A DNA stretch of 64,000 nucleotides from Erodium maritimum (lineage: Eukaryota > Streptophyta > Magnoliopsida > Geraniales > Geraniaceae): the NCBI GenBank assembly GCA_963921825.1, contig OY997593.1, positions 73,092,513-73,156,512 of the forward strand, given 5' to 3'. Positions 32,183-42,014 of this stretch are shown piece by piece. Position 1 is the first letter of the stretch. The number at the start of each line of letters is the position of its first letter. Under the pieces are notes generated by a model. The model saw only the letters and a list, made by a program, of their open reading frames with translations, was not told the DNA's origin and ran no database searches. The position numbers and the translations under genes are program-made.

Positions 32183-32219
32183 CTCTTTGGTGGTTCTGCT
32201 CCATTTCCTCTGCCGAGCG
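32053..32219 (+). promoter_or_regulatory. RPL13 copy 2 promoter and 5' UTR exon, without TATA or telo-box
   Basis: Site II elements are kept (GGCCCA at 32053 and TGGGCCCA at 32078-32085). The stretch that carries the TATA box in copy 1 is missing, and the telo-box AAACCCTAG reads AAGCCACAG here. The leader exon has an expanded GA microsatellite (about 32149-32181) and ends at GAGCG|GTAAGT (32219). The expression level may differ from copy 1. Confidence 0.75.
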
Positions 32220-32957
32220 GTAAGTTTCACTCGCCTTTCCTCTTCGCAGCCCAATCGTGTTCGTTTAATTGCGTATATACGTTTGGCTTCCGAGAAATCG
32301 GAGGAAAACTAGATCAGAAACAATAACTATGCCGCGATGCTAATGATGGAGTCGTGTTGTTTGGGTCATTTTCTGGGTAGCCAAACGGGGTTTTGCCATA
32401 TTTTCCTTTAGCTGACTCAATTAGTAACATGTATTAGCTCAATCTAGTCACTGATCGGTTACTACTCAGATTCTGATTGCGGAACTGTTAGGAAGAGCTG
32501 TTTTTGTTATTTGTTTGGTAGATTTCTAATTCTAAGTGATTCAGATTCAGTAGTGAGGTTTCAAATGGTTTGTGTCTTTAACAGATCTTTCCTTTGTACT
32601 TATGTTTTATGTACTCATAAGTTCATGTATTAGATTTGTGGTTTTGTAATTATTGAGGAAGGTATGGGATGAACTCAGTTCTATTCACTTGATTAAACTT
32701 TAAATGTAATAAAATGCACAACTAGACTCAGAATGTGTATCAAGTGAAGAATCAGTTTGTAATGAATTGCACGTTTAGAGGCTCGATTAACTTTAACTGG
32801 GATAAAATCAGTTTGTTGGAACCTCGATTATACACATTGAGAAATGTTTTTGAATCCTTCATGGGTGTGTTGGGTTGTTGAGTTCAACTGCTTGGATGTG
32901 ATGTCCTCGGATTTTAAAATATGATTCTGATTTATTGGATGGATGTATAGTTAAGCC

Positions 32958-34311
32958 ATGAAGCACAACAATGTTATTCCCAATGGCCACTTCAAGAAGC
33001 ACTGGCAAAACTATATTAGGACATGGTTTAACCAGCCAGCCCGGAAGAACAGGAGAAGAGTTGGTGTGTGGCCTGAGCCTTTCTATTCGTTTTTGTTCGG
33101 TTTTCGTTCGCATTTTACTGGTACTAACTTTTGTTGGATGTAATTCCCATCAGCGAGGCAAAAGAAGGCTGTGAAGATTTTTCCTCGCCCAACATCTGGA
33201 CCACTTCGTCCAATTGTTCATGGCCAGACTTTGAAATACAACATGAAAGTCCGTGCTGGAAGAGGATTTTCTCTTGAGGAACTCAAGGTTTCCCTCTGAT
33301 TCTTGTAGTTTCGTGTATGCAATCATGCTAATTCTTTGTTTGGTTTACCATATGTTTAATTATTTATCTCCGATAGATAATGCGTGGAAGTCTTTTTCCC
33401 TATGTTGATTATTTAAGTTGAAAAACAAAATGTTTTGCATAATCATTTTCTCTCTATTGTATTGACTGTCTCCATGTTTATATAGGCTGCTGGTATTCCA
33501 AAGAAACTTGCACCCACCATTGGAATCGCTGTTGATCACCGCAGGAGGAACGCCTCACTGGAGGGTCTTCAAACTAATGTTCAGAGGTTGAAGACATACA
33601 AGGCCAAGTTGGTTGTGTTCCCAAGGCGTGCTCGCAAGTTCAAGGTAATTGATTGCTATTGAATTGTTTAATAGGGTAATTGCAAAAAAGCACCTTGAGG
33701 TATTCACTTTTTTCAACTTACGCCACACTTTGTATAAATTTATGTCCAAATGACAATTTTACACTTGCAAATTTTAATTCTTAAAATAGTGATTTAAGGA
33801 AAAAAAATCCAAAATTTCACATCCTTTTGAAATTGTCATTTTATAAACATTGCAACAAAATGGAAAATTCATGGTTTTTATTTTACAAATATTAAAGAGG
33901 ACTCTTCAAGTTTGGAAAATAAAGAATGTTTGATGGTTACTTTTTGCAATTATCCCTTGTTTAAGCGGTTATTGGAATGCAATTATCTGAAGGCACTCTT
34001 TTGCAAGTATCCCTTGTTTAATTTCTGTTTCGATAGTATATAACCGGTTACTACAATCAATTTCTTAAATTTGCAATTTTGATGTGCAGGCTGGTGATTC
34101 TGTTCCCGAGGAATTGGCCACAGCCACTCAAGTGCAAGGCTCTTACATGCCCATTGTTCGTGAGAAGCCGACTGTGGAGCTTGTCAAGGTTTCTCCTGAG
34201 ATGAAGTCCTTCAGAGCTTACAACAAGATTAGGCTCGAGAGGACCAACAAGCGCCACATTGGTATCAGGACCAAGAGGGCCGCTGAGGCCGAGAAGGAAG
34301 ACAAGAAGTAG
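32958..34311 (+). CDS. RPL13: 60S ribosomal protein eL13 (RPL13), copy 2
   Basis: CDS join(32958..33063,33154..33287,33486..33644,34090..34311), 206 aa. Every coding exon has the same length and phase as in copy 1 (106, 134, 159 and 222 nt). By my reading only four residues differ, all in the last exon: A to V (AGDSxPEE), T to S (VKVxPEM), V to I (RHIGxRT) and E to D (AEKExKK). Exon changes are otherwise silent, which indicates selection to keep the protein. The duplication covers promoter to 3' UTR, about 2.4 kb, in direct orientation. Confidence 0.97.
33673..33956. mobile_element. MITE family 1, copy E (RPL13 copy 2, last intron)
   Basis: It starts AGGGTAATTGCAAAAAAGCA and ends TTTTTGCAATTATCCC, flanked by TTGTTTAAT (33664-33672) and TTGTTTAAG (33957-33965). 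It is the counterpart of copy D at the same intron position of RPL13 copy 1, with different internal deletions. Confidence 0.88.
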
Positions 34312-34389
34312 AGGCAAGTTTAGTGTTATCTATCTCCCTCGAATAGCTTGTGGGATCACTTTTTGGATTATTATGTTTTTCTCGTGGCT

Positions 34390-35031
34390 CTCAAGACTTG
34401 CTTCAAGACCTTATGTGTTAGCATTTACTATGTTGGTATTATGAATTTTGAATTGTCTCGTACCGTACGCTATGCTACTTTCCTGATGTTTGTCGATCTA
34501 GAATCTTGGTCTGTTTGTTAAAGATGTTTTGATATTTTATATGTTACTTATCTTCAAGTGCACTTGTTCTTTTAGCTTTGACAATTGGCATATTCCATGT
34601 ACCTCACATTTCAACTTTTCTGTTCCAAAAGATACTACTTGCAGTTGGGATTTTTTAATACATTTCTCTTTAGGGGGAACTCTACTAAGAGAGCTTTCGA
34701 CCTTTCCCTTGGAAAGGCAATAAACAAACTTGACTTGAACGCAAGTTCTAAAATCTGCAAATTCAGCCGCAGTTCTCTTTTGGTTCTAACGTCTATAACT
34801 TACGATGTCGTTAATGTTGGTTTGGTAGTGTGAATTTACACATTGTGTGCATTAAGGAAGGTTGGCGTCGCCAAAATGGTCTTTTAACGCCGAGGATGGA
34901 CGGATGCTCAACCATACCTCCTTTGGTTATTAAGATAGTTCATTTGCAAAAATACCTTTCATTAATTAACACAACTTCATTCTTCCGTTAATCAACATCG
35001 TTAGACCGTGTTGACGACATTAGATTTTTTT
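34390..35031. other. 3' flank of RPL13 copy 2
   Basis: Similarity to the 3' UTR of RPL13 copy 1 fades near 34460. After that I see only AT-rich spacer with no gene or clear repeat before the MITE at 35032. Confidence 0.5.
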
Positions 35032-35302
35032 GGGATAATTGTCCAAAACTACTTTAAAGTTTCGTCCACAAACGACTTGATGCACAAAGTTTTGTCCACG
35101 CTTTTGTGGGTGCATTTAAGTTTTGTCTACGCTTTGTGGGTGCATTGAAGTTTTGTCCACGCTTCTATTCAATCCGTAAGCACTTCCCAGACCATCATTC
35201 TGAACATCCCTATTACGTCAAAACTAAAAAAGTCGTGGACAAAACTTCAGAATAGCCACACAACGTGGACGAAACTTTAGAGTAGTTTTGGACAATTATC
35301 CC
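35032..35302. mobile_element. MITE family 3, copy 1
   Basis: It starts GGGATAATTGTCCAAAACTA and ends with the complement (TAGTTTTGGACAATTATCCC), flanked by TAGATTTTTTT at 35021-35031 and 35303-35313. Internal subrepeats of GTTTTGTCCACGCTT occur three times in one arm. A relative lies at 42363-42620. Confidence 0.88.
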
Positions 35303-35907
35303 TAGATTTTTTTTTTTTGCAAAATCACACCTTCCATTAATTCACGCAACAGTTCCCGTTTAATCATATTAAACTCTTAGGTTTTTTTTTTGTTGCAATA
35401 ACAGTCAACTTTGTTTTTAGATCTTACAAGAAATCTACAGTCAATATTATTTAACAGCAAAAAATGATCTTTATAGTTAATTTGTCTTAATAAAGGTCGA
35501 AAGGGATAGGTCAACGGGTTTTCCCTTTTTATATATCAGCAATAAAACGTGAAATTCCGACTTTACTTGACCTAAGTCAACCACAGGTTAACCTAATCTC
35601 GACTCTACGACTGCTCCAATGCAACCCGTAAAATTGCCTACAAATAACAAGTACATTGGTTTGATCTTACTTTTCATATCTAAGAAATGGGGCATGCAAA
35701 GAGATCTACACCTACCTGGTAACTAGTTCCATAACCATCCATACACAAATCTACCTCTTTCTCTAGAGCAATGAAGTCAGTTCCATCGAAAAGTCCGTAC
35801 AAAATGTGACATTCCACTCAGTCTCGCACGAATCATACTTAGATACTAAAGAGAATGTGTTATCGTCTTCTAACCTCTATTGATATTCCTTCCCATCACC
35901 AAAGCAC

Positions 35908-38900
35908 CTAATCAGAGTCCTCAATTTCGATAGCCGGAATTCCATGAAAACGAGAGAAGGGTCGGGAATACGAGAACTCACTCTTCTTGGAAGTTACCGA
36001 TCTCTTTCGTCTGCCCATAAATCCCTTCCCAGAAAGTGAATCGAATAATTTCCCCATGTCGAGTTCTTTATGGGTCACGCTATTTTCCTTCAAAAATCTG
36101 GAAAATGCCAAAACGGGTCAAGGAAGTGAATAATGATATTATTAGTGGATGGCTGCAAAAAAAGTATCATGAGGTACAAACTTTTGCAACTTGTACCTCT
36201 CTTCTTTGATAATTGCAAAAAAAACATGAACTTGTCTTTTTTATTGCATTTATGAATTTGTTTCGAAATCACGATTTTACCATTGGAAATTAAAAAAAAT
36301 AAATAATAAATAAAGAACAAAATATCCAAAGTTTCATATCCCTTAAATTTCTTACTCATTGAACGGTACAAAGAGGAAGAAAATCAGGGGATATGAAAAG
36401 TTGGATTTGTTTTTTATTCATTATTTTTAAAATCTAAATTGTAAGGGGGAAATCGTCATTTTTATAAAAATCGCAACAAAAAGACAAGTTCAGGGTACTT
36501 TTCAAAATTATCAAAGAGGACTACAAGTTGCAAAAAATGAATACATTGGGTTACTTTTTTGCAATATCCCGTGATATAAAAAGCCTTACCGTTCGCGAAT
36601 AATTTTAAAAGCCTCTTTCGTTGCGTATGGAAGCCCTGTCTTCGGGTCACAATATCTGAGACATCCAAGGACAATACAAAGAATTGTTAGGACTTTATCC
36701 AAGGCGATTTTAGACAACTCATATTATTCACAAATAACAATAAAAATTAAGAAAAACGTTATTTACACCCCCTTGAGAACCTTTGAGTTTTAGGAACCCT
36801 CCTATATGTGGGGCTATCAGTAACAAATTGTCACCACACTGTCCCCTTTTCAGTGTGTTCCTGATCAAAATCCATATTTTCAGGGGTTTTTTGATAAATA
36901 ACGAAAGGTGACAATGTGTTACTGATACCCTCTCACGTATACAGTTTTTTTTTTAAAATCAGAATCGAAGGTCATCGGGGGGTCTGCTAGTGAAGTTACC
37001 CCTGATGCTAAGGTCATTGGGGTCGCTTTTTTTCCTATCCATTGCATGAAGTTGTGACAGGTCATGTCTCTGGTATGAACAATCTTGGACTTCCCTATTA
37101 TTTCATGTTAACTTCTACATTTGTGCCTAAAAGCAAGACAAGCAAAATCTAAAACATAAGCAAAAACTCCATAGTTTCCCGGAGAAGTGCCGTTAACTAC
37201 TATAGTTGAGCTTAATGCAAAGGAAGTCAGTGTATATCATTAAATTGGCAGGAAGCCCGGTAACTACACAGATAGCTTCCTAGTGATCCACAATTACATA
37301 CTAGCGTCAACGCCATACAAGAATATAAAGATCTTATAATGAAGTGACCACAACAGATAAGAACACTTACTTGGCAGGAAGCCCGGTAACTACACAGATA
37401 GCTTTCTCTGGATCTGGAAAAAGATACCATAAAATAAATAAGGCATCATACTCAAGGTTGTAAAAAACGCTAGGCACTAGTTGGGTGGAGAGGGTTCCTA
37501 AGCGCTAGGCGGGGATTAATCGGCTTGGTATTTTTTAAAATTCATTTAATAAACAATTGTATATACAATTAAAATTTAAGATTCTTTGTTAGGAGAGCAC
37601 TCAAAATTAGGAAGACTTGAACGTTGGGAGAAGAGCCTAAAGTTTATTAGAATTTATATATTTTTCCCTTTCTTTAAAATATTTTAAAAAAAATCACAAG
37701 ACAAAATAGCCGCCTAGACGCTCGACCCGCCTAAACCCGTCCAACTTGAGAAAATTGAGTCTGTGTTGTACAAATCAGTGCCTAGGCGCCGCCTTGGCTG
37801 ATTTTTATAACACTGATCATAGTACAAGGGCTTGTGAATGTAAAATTTAATGATAAAAGAGAGAGAGGTGTGTGTTCGGGACTCTACAAGCTAAAGAGTC
37901 AAATGAATAGTTAATAGTGGCAGCCAATTAACATCAATGCACAAATAAATGCAGTGGTACAGGACCTGCTACCATGGAAGTAAGTTGGTAAAATGTCAGA
38001 CTCAACGAAAAACAACTTGAATATGATACACTCATTAATATTTATGTCTTACAAAAGAAATGAGGAAAAACAAGGGTCTTCAATGATATTTTCTGCACTC
38101 ATCTTCCCAAACAAAGAACATAACATAAACATAAACTTGAAGTAACTCACATGGAAGAGTAGTCGTAGCAAGCTCTGAGTGAAATGATGCTCCTTTCCTA
38201 AACTCTAAATATGAACAACCTGAAAAAAGTGCCAAGACGCAAAATTTCCACTAATATTGAGATTTTCCATCCAAACAAAAGAAAAAAAAACAAATATAAT
38301 CAGATGAGAAAAGCTTACCATCTTTTGACAAATAGTGTATCTGTGGGCCATTGTATACAGCCTTATGTACTATGGCTCTTTTCTTAACTTCTTCCTCCCT
38401 TGCTAAAACACGCTCTAAGTTCCTCAAGTTCATAATTTCTGCACATTCATAATTATTGACACAACTTTGAATCACAAAATAAGTCATTGTTGCATCAGGC
38501 CATAAAAATTGTACATAAAGTTTCTAGGAATATATAGACGTAACGTTGACCACTAAATCAAGAACCTGTTTGAGCAGCTTCAAGAAGCATCTCTTCTTGG
38601 GTCATCCTCTTCTCCTCTCCTTCCTTTTTTCTTTTTATAGGCTGAAGGATTCATATTAACCCAAAATCATACATCTCATAACTGATCAACAGCTACAAAG
38701 TTGGTACGTTCTGTCTAACTCAATGTTACTCTTAGATTTATAAGCAGTTCTTACAAACACTAAGAATGTGGTGAAGATGTCTATTAAGCCAATATTGCAA
38801 GATGCCTAAGTAAAACGATCAGGTCAACTGATTAGTAAGAAAGATACCTAATCAGCTAATCAAGTTCAAATATGATAAACATGATTCATATATTCAGAAT

Positions 38901-40485
38901 ATATTAGATATTTAAGCAGTTCATGTCCACTTCTCTAGGTAGAACCAACACACAAATTTCCAGTATACACTTGCACTCACAAGTGAACTAATCTTCATTG
39001 TTGCCCCCGAGATAGAAGAAGTTTAGTTATATCCATCCCACTCAAATAGCTGTGGGAACTCTTTTTGGATTTTGTGTTTCTCTAATATTTCAAGACTTTC
39101 TTCAGGACTAATCTATTAGCATTTACTATGTTGAGTTTATGAATTTTGAATGTTCCTTGCATACAATGTTTTTTGTTATTAATTGAAAACTATACATCTC
39201 ATAACCGGTCAACAGCTATTAAGTAGGTAATTTCTTTCTACCTCAATGTTACTAGTAGATTATAAGCAGTTCTTACAAATACTAAGGAGAAGGTGCATAT
39301 ATCTAATAAGCCAAGATTGCAATATGCCTGAGTAAAACAATTGAGTCAACTGAGTCCTAATCAACTATTCAAATTCAAATACAATGAACATGATAAAAAA
39401 AAATCATCATTTTTTCAATTCACTTCTCTGGGTAGAACCAGCACACAAATTTCCAGCATACATACACTCAGCACTTCAATTGAACTAACCTTCATTGTCG
39501 CTTGCAGAGCTGCACGTATTGCATCTCTCTCAGCTTGCCTGACGATGACCGAAGTCCTGGTGGATTTTCTCACCACTCTCTCTCCTTCTGCTTCTTCCGG
39601 AACATCGTGATGTTCAGAGGTGCTAGGCTGTTGGGATTTTTCTTCATCAGAAGTCCTTTCTAAATTTGAGATAACTTTCTCTTTCTTTTGCTTTTTCTTC
39701 TTTGGCAAAGTCTTCCCTGGATACATTGGTCGCCTCTTTGGAATCCTACAAGAGAACTCACCATTGAGACATTAAACAAACAAGAAATCAAGACGCTATT
39801 TGCTTAATTCTAGACAACACGAACCTCTCAACTGCTTCATTTTCTACTTCTTCATCCGGCTCCGGCTCCTAATAAAATGCAGGACTAATGAATATGTCAC
39901 TGCCATACAAAATGCAGGGATAATTACATGGATATTGAACATAACCTAGATCTGGAATACTCACGTCTTCGTCAAAGTCACTATCGAATACATCCGCAAC
40001 TTCTGGCTCTGCTTCATAATTATTATCATCTTCTACCTGAGGAAGTGATAAATTGATGTTACGAGAAGTGATAATACTGGTAATCCAACACCAGAAGAAG
40101 CTTACAAAGCAGTATAAGTTAATTAACTGCAACATTCCTCAGCTCAATGAACAAACCAACTAGCTTTAATGGAAGTTCCAACTCTCGCATCTAAAATGGA
40201 AGCAATAGTTCATTCAACTCTTCCTAACATACACAATTACCTCCTTCAGAGCGTCCTGATTCCAGAACAACTCATCCTCTTCCAGTTCATCATCCAGCAA
40301 CTTCGTCATCCTGCAGAAATCAGCAAATGCAGAAAGTTATCTCGCGAATTCGCTACACATTGACTACAAACTCACACAAATCTCTTCGATCAATCAATAG
40401 GAACACAACACTTTTACCTTTTCCCTCTCGTAGCTCGAGAGGTTCGGTCGAGAAAAACAGGCGAGTCTTCATTAGAGGTCTCCAT
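35908..40485 (-). CDS. SWC2: SWR1 complex subunit 2 (YL1/VPS72 homolog)
   Basis: CDS complement(join(35908..36097,36590..36655,37371..37413,38151..38219,38319..38438,38566..38641,39490..39745,39825..39868,39965..40036,40241..40310,40418..40485)), 357 aa. The frame stays open across all ten GT/AG introns. The N-terminus reads FLDRTSRATRGKRMTKLLDD, then an acidic EAEPEVADVFDSDFDED, a Lys-rich block, and ERVVRKSTRTSVIVRQAERD. These make the YL1 N-terminal domain that binds histone H2A.Z-H2B. The YL1 C-terminal domain follows (VTGLPAKYCDPKTGLPYATKEAF). In plants SWC2 helps the SWR1 remodeller load H2A.Z and affects flowering and stress genes. Local duplications and a foreign RPL13 fragment lie in its introns. 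Confidence 0.95.
36147..36570. mobile_element. MITE family 1, copy F (last SWC2 intron)
   Basis: It starts GGATGGCTGCAAAAAAAGTA and ends TTTTTTGCAATATCCC. It fills most of the 492-bp intron and ends only 20 bp from the splice donor of SWC2 exon 10. The target-site duplication is not clear. Confidence 0.85.
36755..36990. repeat. Weak palindromic repeat related to 48.2-48.5 kb
   Basis: Blocks such as TATCAGTAACAAATTGTCACC and GGTGACAATGTGTTACTGATA are mirrored, and TTTCAGGGGTTTTTTGATAAATA resembles the element at 48247-48456. The edges are not clear. Confidence 0.5.
37246..37279. repeat. Partial duplicate of SWC2 exon 9
   Basis: Thirty-four bases at 37246-37279 (TTGGCAGGAAGCCCGGTAAC onward) are identical to 37371-37404 in SWC2 exon 9 and its donor edge. 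The copy lacks the splice acceptor and 5' part of the exon, so it should not be spliced in. Confidence 0.85.
37455..37812. mobile_element. Dispersed repeat with GCTAGGC / GCCTAGGCG motifs
   Basis: It starts GTTGTAAAAAACGCTAGGCA and ends GGCGCCGCCTTGGCTGATTTTTATAACAC. The ends are roughly inverted (GTTGTAAAAA.., GTGTTATAAAAA..). A fragment of the same repeat occurs at about 46572-46650 (TTGTAAAAAACGCTAAACGC). It resembles a common class of plant hAT-like MITE. It lies in SWC2 intron 8. Confidence 0.55.
38660..39505. repeat. Direct duplication inside SWC2 intron 5
   Basis: The block 38660-39004 recurs, diverged, at 39180-39500. Shared text includes CATACATCTCATAACTGATCAACAGCTA, TATAAGCAGTTCTTACAAA, and the edge of exon 5 itself (AACTAATCTTCATTGTTGC against AACTAACCTTCATTGTCGC). 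The left copy therefore carries a dead duplicate of the exon 5 splice donor. The RPL13 3' fragment lies between the two copies. Confidence 0.8.
39011..39165 (+). pseudogene. RPL13 3' end fragment inside a SWC2 intron
   Basis: The text from GAGATAGAAGAAGTTTAG to CTCAAATAGCTGTGGGAACT, CTTTTTGGATTTT and ATTTACTATGTTGAGTTTATGAATTTTGAA matches the last codons and 3' UTR of both RPL13 copies (for example CTCGAATAGCTTGTGG, CTTTTTGGAT, TTTACTATGTTG, ATGAATTTTGAA). It is diverged from both, in plus orientation and so antisense to SWC2. No upstream exons are present. Confidence 0.75.
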
Positions 40486-42014
40486 TTCTCTTGAGGACGA
40501 GATCAAAACGACATCAACCAGAAGTTCCGCTGTTTGGAAAGCAAGAAAACAGGAGAAAATGTTCCGCGCTCGATCAGAGAAAATTGTTTCGGCATGAGTA
40601 AATCTTCGCATGCACCTAGGGTTTGGACACGAACCTGTATTTCAGCACGCTATCTCAGATTAGCAGATTCAGGATCGACTCGCTGTGATCTTCTCGCTCT
40701 CTCTCTCTCTCGCGAGCTCTCGAAGCTTCAGAGTCAGTGATGGAGTTCAGTTCTGCTTTCAGAAAACTGATAGAGAAGGTTACTGGAGAGAGAGGATCGA
40801 GATTTCGGGTCCGGTTTGTCCAACCGCCCAAATTGAACCGCCTGAATTTCAGCCCGATTCATAAATATGAATAAGCTCAAGGGTTTGTTTGGTAAGCTTT
40901 CTTCACTTTTTCATTTCAAGATTTTATATATTTCTTTTGTTTCGTAATATTTATTTTTCCTAATTCTTGTTAGGGCATTTGTTGTGTGTCGACTCCCGTC
41001 GGTTCAGTCAAAAAATGACAAAATTCTCCCTCAATTGCTGGCATATTTGTCGACAAATAGGCTTAACGAAATTCTTCTCCTCCTCTCAACCTTCACATCA
41101 ACATAACCAGGAATTGACCCCAATGTTTTTGCTAAATAGACCCTGAAGAATCGACCTCTCAAAACTAGTGCTCTTAGTGTGGTTTTTTTAATTCTCTTTA
41201 ACTCACCGATAGTTAGGACTATCAACAAGTTGAGTCTTAACAATACAGTTTGAACTCAGTTTATTGAATACACACATTCGTTGTAATCGTGTTTAGTCAA
41301 ATTCTAGCTCAAGATTAAACTATATTAATAAATTAGTCGATCTCGCAAATCAGCTCTTTAATATTAAATAAATGTATAAATATTTCATGACATCAAGATA
41401 TTGATCTTATATTTATGGAGAAAACAAAGTGAAGTCGAAACCGAGCTAGAATATATGTTTTTGAGCCGGTTGAAATCTTAACATCGTTGTAATCACAAAT
41501 AGAGTACTTTCTTATATGAATTTTATTGAGACTCGAAATCGAATGAAGAACCAATAAATGAATTGTAATATAATCAGACATCATGAGTATCAGGGTAACT
41601 AGGTTCTGATACCATATTAGATAATCAACTCAACTAAATGCTTATGCTGATAATTAAAAGTCCAATTATAATTATATTTTAACAAACTTAAGGTACTTTT
41701 TTACAACTATCCATAGCTTATAATTGAAGGTAAAAAAAACTGAATATGAATAAATAGGAGTGACTTTCTACATGTAGAAAAAGGGGTATATCCTTATTTG
41801 TTTCAACTTTCCCCATAACTAAAAAGGAAATAAAGGTATATTATACAGAATCGATCCTAAACATTGTTAGGGGATACAAGAGACCCGAGACATAATCAGC
41901 AGTAGAGAAACTATAAGAGAGCCTGTTTCACTTTTCATCTCCCTGACACCATCAAAATCCACGACAAGGTCCTAGACAAACAGAAGCATCACCTTCACAT
42001 CTCTTCAGAGCCGT
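40486..42014. other. Spacer between SWC2 and the zinc-ribbon gene
   Basis: It holds the SWC2 5' UTR and promoter region (with a CT microsatellite near 40698) and the 3' flank of the zinc-ribbon gene. A small piece resembling MITE family 1 (AGGTACTTTTTTACAACTATCC) lies near 41692. No gene is seen. Confidence 0.5.
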
